Shown one piece after another: positions 7,127 through 10,223 of a stretch of 10,223 nucleotides of DNA. A program made the translations under genes and the position numbers. The stretch comes from JANXVY01 sp031365425. GTDB taxonomy: Bacteria > Pseudomonadota > Alphaproteobacteria > Rhizobiales > Hyphomicrobiaceae. Position 1 is the stretch's first letter; every line of letters begins with the position of its first letter. The DNA lies in the NCBI GenBank assembly GCA_031365425.1, contig JANLYB010000314.1, forward strand, positions 1-10,223, written 5' to 3'. The notes below the pieces were generated by a model, which searched no databases, was not told where the DNA came from, and saw nothing but the letters and a program-made list of their open reading frames with translations.

Positions 7127-7140
7127 GACCCCAAGCGGAC
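7127..7140 (-). other. IBS1-IBS2 target sequence in the 5' exon
   Basis: On the minus strand GTCCGC (IBS2), TT, then GGGGTC (IBS1) directly precede the intron. Both blocks are complementary to intron domain I loops. The site is intergenic and, joined with the 3' exon AAAAGCGTCG, forms an imperfect inverted sequence. Confidence 0.8.
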
Positions 7141-7291
7141 GTCGCTTAGCTTCGACCAAGAGTTCCGGTCTGAGAGAACAGCCTAGCCGTAGTGTGAAAG
7201 ACCCGTTATGCCGAGATACGAAGTGTTATGCGGATGGTACTAAAACGCTTGGAACGATAAGACGGCAGGGTTTTATAGAGGATGACGGGAA

Positions 7292-7999
7292 ATGAGTGCA
7301 TTAGATCCCATCGTAAATCAGCCGATACATCCCGTGTTACCTACTACCTCCACAGAATCCGTGACCTTGCTCGTGCACTACTATCGCGGTGAGATCGGAC
7401 GGGCATTGAGTTGGCGTGACCGCATCGATCGGACAACAAATTGGGCAATTACCGTCGTAGCGGCGATGCTATCAATTTCGTTTTCCACGCCAACCACTCA
7501 CCATGGAATTCTCATTTTCTCCATGGCCTTGATAATGCTGATTCTAGCCATCGAATCTCGCCGCTACCGATTTTACGACGTTTATCGCAATCGGCTACGG
7601 CGCATGGAGCGATACTATATTGCTGCTGCATTCGCTTCAGGGGCGGAAATCAATTCTGAATGGTCCAACATAATGGCCGATGACCTTCGCAACCCCCATT
7701 TGTCGATTAGCTTTAATCAGGCGGTGGCGCACCGCTTGCGTCGAAATTATATCTGGATTTTTTTGGTCCTTCTGGCAGCCTGGCTCTTTAAGACTGCCTA
7801 TCTGAAAGTTCCCAGCACGGCGGGCGATCCAGGCTCTGTTCACACGGCTACTCAATGGGTAGAAGGCTTAGCGCTCGGACCTATACCTGGGGGCGTCGTC
7901 CTTGTGGGCGTTTTTACCTTTTATGCATGGCTCACCTTCGCCATGTTTCGTCACTCACGGCTAACTGGAGAGTTTGCCTCTGAGAGTATCCATGTTTGA
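7292..7999 (+). CDS. DUF2270 membrane protein
   Basis: A 235-residue integral membrane protein of the DUF2270 family, function unknown. The family mark is clear: LVHYYRGEIGRALSWRDRIDRTTNWA (27-52, shown in part as LVHYYRGEIGRA and DRTTNWA), then a hydrophobic pair, then the positively charged ESRRYRFYDVYRNRLRRMER (88-107). Likely membrane segments are about 51-66, 72-88, 152-170 and 200-219. The stretch 89-150 is rich in Arg and likely cytoplasmic. The ATG at 7292 follows GACGGGAA, a fair ribosome site. A TTGGAA (7249) with TTTATA 17 bp later was seen, but it would give an almost leaderless message, so no promoter is claimed. Its transcription is divergent from the intron, whose 5' end is 166 bp upstream. 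It has no operon partner that remains intact. Confidence 0.88.
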   Translation: MSALDPIVNQPIHPVLPTTSTESVTLLVHYYRGEIGRALSWRDRIDRTTNWAITVVAAMLSISFSTPTTHHGILIFSMALIMLILAIESRRYRFYDVYRNRLRRMERYYIAAAFASGAEINSEWSNIMADDLRNPHLSISFNQAVAHRLRRNYIWIFLVLLAAWLFKTAYLKVPSTAGDPGSVHTATQWVEGLALGPIPGGVVLVGVFTFYAWLTFAMFRHSRLTGEFASESIHV

Positions 8000-8256
8000 A
8001 AGGGCCCGGCTTTGAAGCAATGGACGGCGAGAGGTCTTCAGTGCAGCCATACTTCAGCCTTGAGGGCCGCCAGCACAAGTACGAGTATAAAAATCGTTTC
8101 TGCTGCGATAAGTACGAGGGGCCGCCACCCAACCTCGGATAATTTCTCGACGGAGGTCTTCATTCCAAGAGCAGCGATGGCACACACGAGGCACCAGCGG
8201 GAGGCACTGGAGAGCGGTTCGACGGCGAAACTCGGAATGAGCCCGAAGCTCCGTCC
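8000..8256 (+). other. interval with a possible 40-codon ORF and open frame into the sulfite oxidase remnant
   Basis: ATG 8020 to TAA 8140-8142 reads as 40 residues, MDGERSSVQPYFSLEGRQHK then YEYKNRFCCDKYEGPPPNLG, with about 70% G/C at third codon positions. No good ribosome site precedes it and no family is recognised. From 8143 the same frame stays open into the sulfite oxidase fragment but does not look like a signal peptide, so the true N-terminus of that gene appears lost or scrambled here. Confidence 0.25.
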
Positions 8257-8652
8257 TTGCCGGCAGGTGTGCGCGAGACTGCTGTCCTCGATACGCTTCC
8301 CGGTAAAGTTCCTCTGCTAAAATTGAGCTACCGCCCACCCAACTACGAAACGCCCGTCAGCCATTTCAATTCACTCTATACTCCCAACGAAGCGTTCTTT
8401 GTCCGTTACCACCTCGCAAATATCCCCGAGGTCGATGCCGCAACTTGGCGCCTAAAGGTTGGCGGAGAGGCGGCCGCCAAGCCATTCGAGCTAACCCTCG
8501 ACCAATTGAAAACCGACTTCCCCGCGGTTGAAATCGTTGCGGTCTGCCAATGCTCCGGAAATCGCCGCGGTCTGTTTGCGCCCCATGTTCCTGGCGTACA
8601 GTGGGGCTACGGTGCGATGGGCAACGCCAAATGGAAAGGCGCACCTAAATGA
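8257..8652 (+). pseudogene. sorA: sulfite oxidase-type molybdoenzyme (SorA-like), N-terminal fragment
   Basis: The segment matches the first part of a periplasmic sulfite dehydrogenase/oxidase catalytic subunit, which oxidises sulfite to sulfate with a molybdopterin cofactor. PGKVPLLKLSYRPPNYETPV (15-34), TPNEAFFVRYHL and the cofactor-domain core VCQCSGNRRGLF are present, with the molybdenum-ligating cysteine as Cys99 counted from TTG 8257. PGVQWGYGAMGNAKWKG follows, and there the match ends: the next codons are GCA CCT AAA TGA. Intact proteins go on for roughly 250 more residues. No export signal is visible upstream either; the frame is open from 8143, but without a hydrophobic or twin-arginine stretch. 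The downstream sequence instead carries a piece of the gene's far C-terminus in reverse orientation, so the break is a rearrangement, not a point mutation. It is surely non-functional. Confidence 0.85.
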
Positions 8653-8769
8653 AAGGCTGAAAGCGCGAAATGAAAAACGTCCCGCATCGTCGCCGAGCTG
8701 AGCGCCCTGCCACGTCTTCCCACCGTCGCCGGAAACATCGACGGCCTGGATGCCGTACCCGCCATACGA
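8647..8769 (-). pseudogene. sorA: sulfite oxidase-type molybdoenzyme, inverted C-terminal fragment
   Basis: Read on the minus strand, about 41 codons give YGIQAVDVSGDGGKTWQGAQ, then LGDDAGRFSFRAFSLSF. This is the immunoglobulin-like molybdenum-enzyme dimerisation domain typical of the sulfite oxidase C-terminus (the xVEVSxDGGxTWxxAxLG pattern). It meets the N-terminal fragment of the same enzyme family head to head at about 8643-8647. The part in between, covering the rest of the cofactor domain, is missing. The simplest reading is that one sorA-like gene underwent an inversion plus deletion; remnants of two paralogues are the alternative. Sequence 8770-8985 could not be assigned to the enzyme. 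Confidence 0.72.
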
Positions 8770-8930
8770 ACCCAACACTTCAGGCGGCTTCCAAGGCCTC
8801 GGCGCCTGCATCCGCAGTGAGGGACGCAGGTATGGGTTCCAGGGTCTTCAAGCGCCACTCCTGCGCTTCTCTCAGCGTGCAAGTTGGCGCCGCCCAGCTG
8901 ATTTCCGGATGCCCTTCCTGCAAACAGTGA
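8770..8930. other. unassigned interval between sorA remnant and recombinase
   Basis: Several overlapping frames cross it on both strands. One minus-strand frame (8780-8989) reads PEISWAAPTCTLREAQEWRL then KTLEPIPASL, which looks protein-like but has no start, is not recognised and ends abruptly. It is treated as probable gene debris, not annotated as a gene. Confidence 0.3.
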
Positions 8931-8953
8931 AGGGAGCCCAATGCAGCTCCCTT
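8931..8953 (-). terminator. hairpin downstream of the serine recombinase, possible terminator
   Basis: AAGGGAGC (8931-8938) and GCTCCCTT (8946-8953) form a perfect 8-bp inverted repeat with a 7-base loop, starting 33 bp after the recombinase stop. The T-run is short on either strand, so termination activity is only plausible. Confidence 0.4.
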
Positions 8954-8985
8954 TGGTCGAATACAGCCCGATCTTGCGGGCCACA

Positions 8986-9570
8986 TCATCTTCTCGTTCC
9001 CTGGCCATTTTCGGCTAGAGCACGATAGACGGTCGCCTTGCTGAGCTTGGTGGCTTCCATGATCTCCCTGATCATTTTGCCATCGCTTCTCAGTCCTTTG
9101 ATCCTCGTCACCACCTCGGGTGTTGCCTTTTCCGACCGACCAAACTTAACGCCTCGATCGTGGGCCCTGCGGATCCCTTCCGCCTGACGCTCGCGGATCA
9201 AGTCCCGCTCGAATTCACTGACCGAGCCCAAGATCCCCAGCACCAGTTTCCCGGCCGGTCGTGTTGTATCGATCTCCGGCTGGTCAAGAGCCTTAAATCC
9301 AACGCCCTTTTTCTCCAGTGCTTTGAGAATATTCAAAAGGTCAGTCACCGACCGAGCCAGGCGGTCCAGCTTGGTAACTAGGAGGGTGTCCCCCTTCCGA
9401 AGGGTTCTCAGACATTCCTTCAATTTGGGTCGGTCTGTATTCCCGCCTGACCGGCGTTCGGCGAAGATCAGGTCGCGGTCAACGCCTCGCGACGAGAACC
9501 GCTCCACTTGTGTTTTAAGCGAACCGGTTTGCTCGGCTGTCGAGGTTCGCGCGTAGGCAATTTCAGCCAT
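8986..9570 (-). CDS. serine recombinase (resolvase/invertase family)
   Basis: A 194-residue small serine recombinase, full length for the resolvase/invertase group, which cuts and rejoins DNA at paired sites through a 5'-phosphoserine link. Visible parts are YARTSTAEQ (6-14) with nucleophile Ser10 and Arg8, then LLVTKLDRLARS with the active-site Asp69/Arg70/Arg73 cluster. Next come the long helix region LVLGILGSVSEFERDLIRER and a C-terminal helix-turn-helix ending SKATVYRALAENG. The start is ATG 9570, with AAGGAGAAAG upstream as a strong ribosome site. No transposase accompanies it, so whether it serves a transposon, a plasmid-type dimer resolution system or an inversion switch cannot be told. 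It is adjacent to the inverted sorA remnant, which is suggestive but no proof of a role. Confidence 0.93.
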   Translation of the reverse strand: MAEIAYARTSTAEQTGSLKTQVERFSSRGVDRDLIFAERRSGGNTDRPKLKECLRTLRKGDTLLVTKLDRLARSVTDLLNILKALEKKGVGFKALDQPEIDTTRPAGKLVLGILGSVSEFERDLIRERQAEGIRRAHDRGVKFGRSEKATPEVVTRIKGLRSDGKMIREIMEATKLSKATVYRALAENGQGTRR

Positions 9571-9905
9571 GCTGCTTTCTCCTTCTCGCCAACAATTGAT
9601 GCATCACATCATCTAAACGATGTGGCACCATACATATGAGACAAGGCCGAGACACATTCAATAGGGAGATCATCGATACGGCGGTCCATGACTCAAAAGG
9701 TACACTTTGTGAGACACAACGGGTCAAAGGAGCGTCACAGGTTGTCCAGCTGATTTCACGGCTTCAAACCGCGCTTCGCGACGACGGCGTCTCAGATCAC
9801 GTTAGTTATTAGATACGTTACTCTCGCACTTACTCAGGGTTGCCCGGCGCTGCCGGCCTAGTTATTGACAGTATTGAAGCCAGTTAGCTCGGGTCAATTC
9901 ACACA
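9571..9905. promoter_or_regulatory. recombinase upstream region with candidate binding or crossover sites
   Basis: No gene is seen in these 335 bp. Small recombinases often act at sites just upstream of their own gene, and several repeats occur here: an inverted repeat CACATC-8 bp-GATGTG (9605-9624); GAGACA three times in the same orientation (9638, 9649, 9711), the first two one helical turn apart; and TTGTG-AGA-CACAA (9707-9719), which contains the third copy. A perfect -35-like TTGACA (9865-9870) lies near the next gene, but no fitting -10 follows. A site role is inference only. Confidence 0.35.
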
Positions 9906-10223
9906 ATGACCGCTCCCCCAGATTCTGCCGCCCTCCCTATTGTGGAAGCCGTCAGCAGAGGTGAACGCGATCTGTTTGCCTGGCTAGACAGGCTCAGCAT
10001 CCGAACACAAACCGTCGAGCATCAAGCTGTGTTTACGGTGGCTGAAAGCACCGAGTTGGAGCGCAGCCTTCCCGGCGGACACACCAAAAACCTCTTTCTC
10101 AAAGACGATAAAGACAGGCTGGTCCTTGTCGTTGCCGAAGGCAGCACGCTCGTCGATCTGAAGGCGTTATCAAAAAAGCTCGGGCTCGGACGATTCAGTT
10201 TCGGCAAATCGGACCTTCTGATG
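9906..10223 (+). CDS. prolyl-tRNA editing protein (ProX/YbaK-type deacylase), 3' end outside window
   Basis: The frame opens at ATG 9906 and is open to the window end (106 codons, no stop). LFAWLDRLSI (23-32), EHQAVFTVAEST (38-49), GGHTKNLFLKD (57-67) and RLVLVVAEGSTLVDLKALSK (71-90) match the prolyl-tRNA deacylase family that hydrolyses alanyl- or cysteinyl-tRNA(Pro) made in error by prolyl-tRNA synthetase. The Lys61 in HTKN corresponds to the conserved lysine of the editing pocket. Family members are about 165-180 residues, so roughly 60 residues lie beyond the edge. No strong ribosome site is seen before the ATG, and the first 20 residues are poorly conserved, so a slightly different start is possible. 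It is transcribed away from the recombinase gene. Confidence 0.88.
   Translation, partial: MTAPPDSAALPIVEAVSRGERDLFAWLDRLSIRTQTVEHQAVFTVAESTELERSLPGGHTKNLFLKDDKDRLVLVVAEGSTLVDLKALSKKLGLGRFSFGKSDLLM

Noticed and set aside
8750..9028. 92-codon plus-strand ORF over the sorA remnant and recombinase end
   Set aside because: It is antisense to the recombinase 3' end and to the sorA C-terminal piece; the product has no recognisable content.
9865..9870. Consensus -35 TTGACA before the ProX gene
   Set aside because: No -10-like hexamer lies at 16-18 bp, so it may be chance.

Overview
The window looks like an accessory stretch of a moderately GC-rich alphaproteobacterial chromosome, probably Rhizobiales-like. 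That placement is an inference. It rests on the form of the tRNA-Gln gene, a Bradyrhizobium/Rhodopseudomonas-type intergenic sequence around the intron, and gene families common in that group. Intact genes of ordinary metabolism sit among decayed gene pieces and mobile elements, with several gene-poor gaps of 300-500 bp.

Layout: (1) 1-69, the 3' part of tRNA-Gln(TTG), then on the minus strand the last ~70 codons of a tyrosine integrase (88-300) and a truncated conserved hypothetical gene (447-890). This is the usual anatomy of a tRNA-anchored genomic island whose integrase has decayed. (2) 912-1411, no convincing gene. (3) 1412-2299, a dTDP-4-dehydrorhamnose reductase gene (rfbD) on the minus strand, divergent from an intact alanine dehydrogenase gene (ald, 2443-3558). 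(4) 3885-4766, a class I SAM-dependent methyltransferase of the leucine-carboxyl-methyltransferase type. (5) 5220-7126, a complete group II intron on the minus strand. Its reverse transcriptase/maturase, domain V, domain VI with the branch-point A, and both EBS-IBS pairings can all be read from the sequence. (6) 7292-7999, a DUF2270 membrane protein. (7) 8257-8769, remains of a sulfite-oxidase-type molybdoenzyme gene in two pieces of opposite orientation that meet near 8645. (8) 8986-9570, a small serine recombinase with repeats in its upstream region. (9) 9906 to the window end, the start of a ProX-type prolyl-tRNA editing protein gene.

The genes do not form one operon or pathway. The main story is genome plasticity: a tRNA integration site with a dead integrase, a group II intron placed by base pairing into an intergenic inverted sequence, and a scrambled sulfite oxidase gene beside a serine recombinase. 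I found no CRISPR array, no rRNA and no convincing new multi-gene system. The best-supported notable object is the group II intron. The least explained are the truncated hypothetical gene at 447-890 and the unidentified frame beside it.
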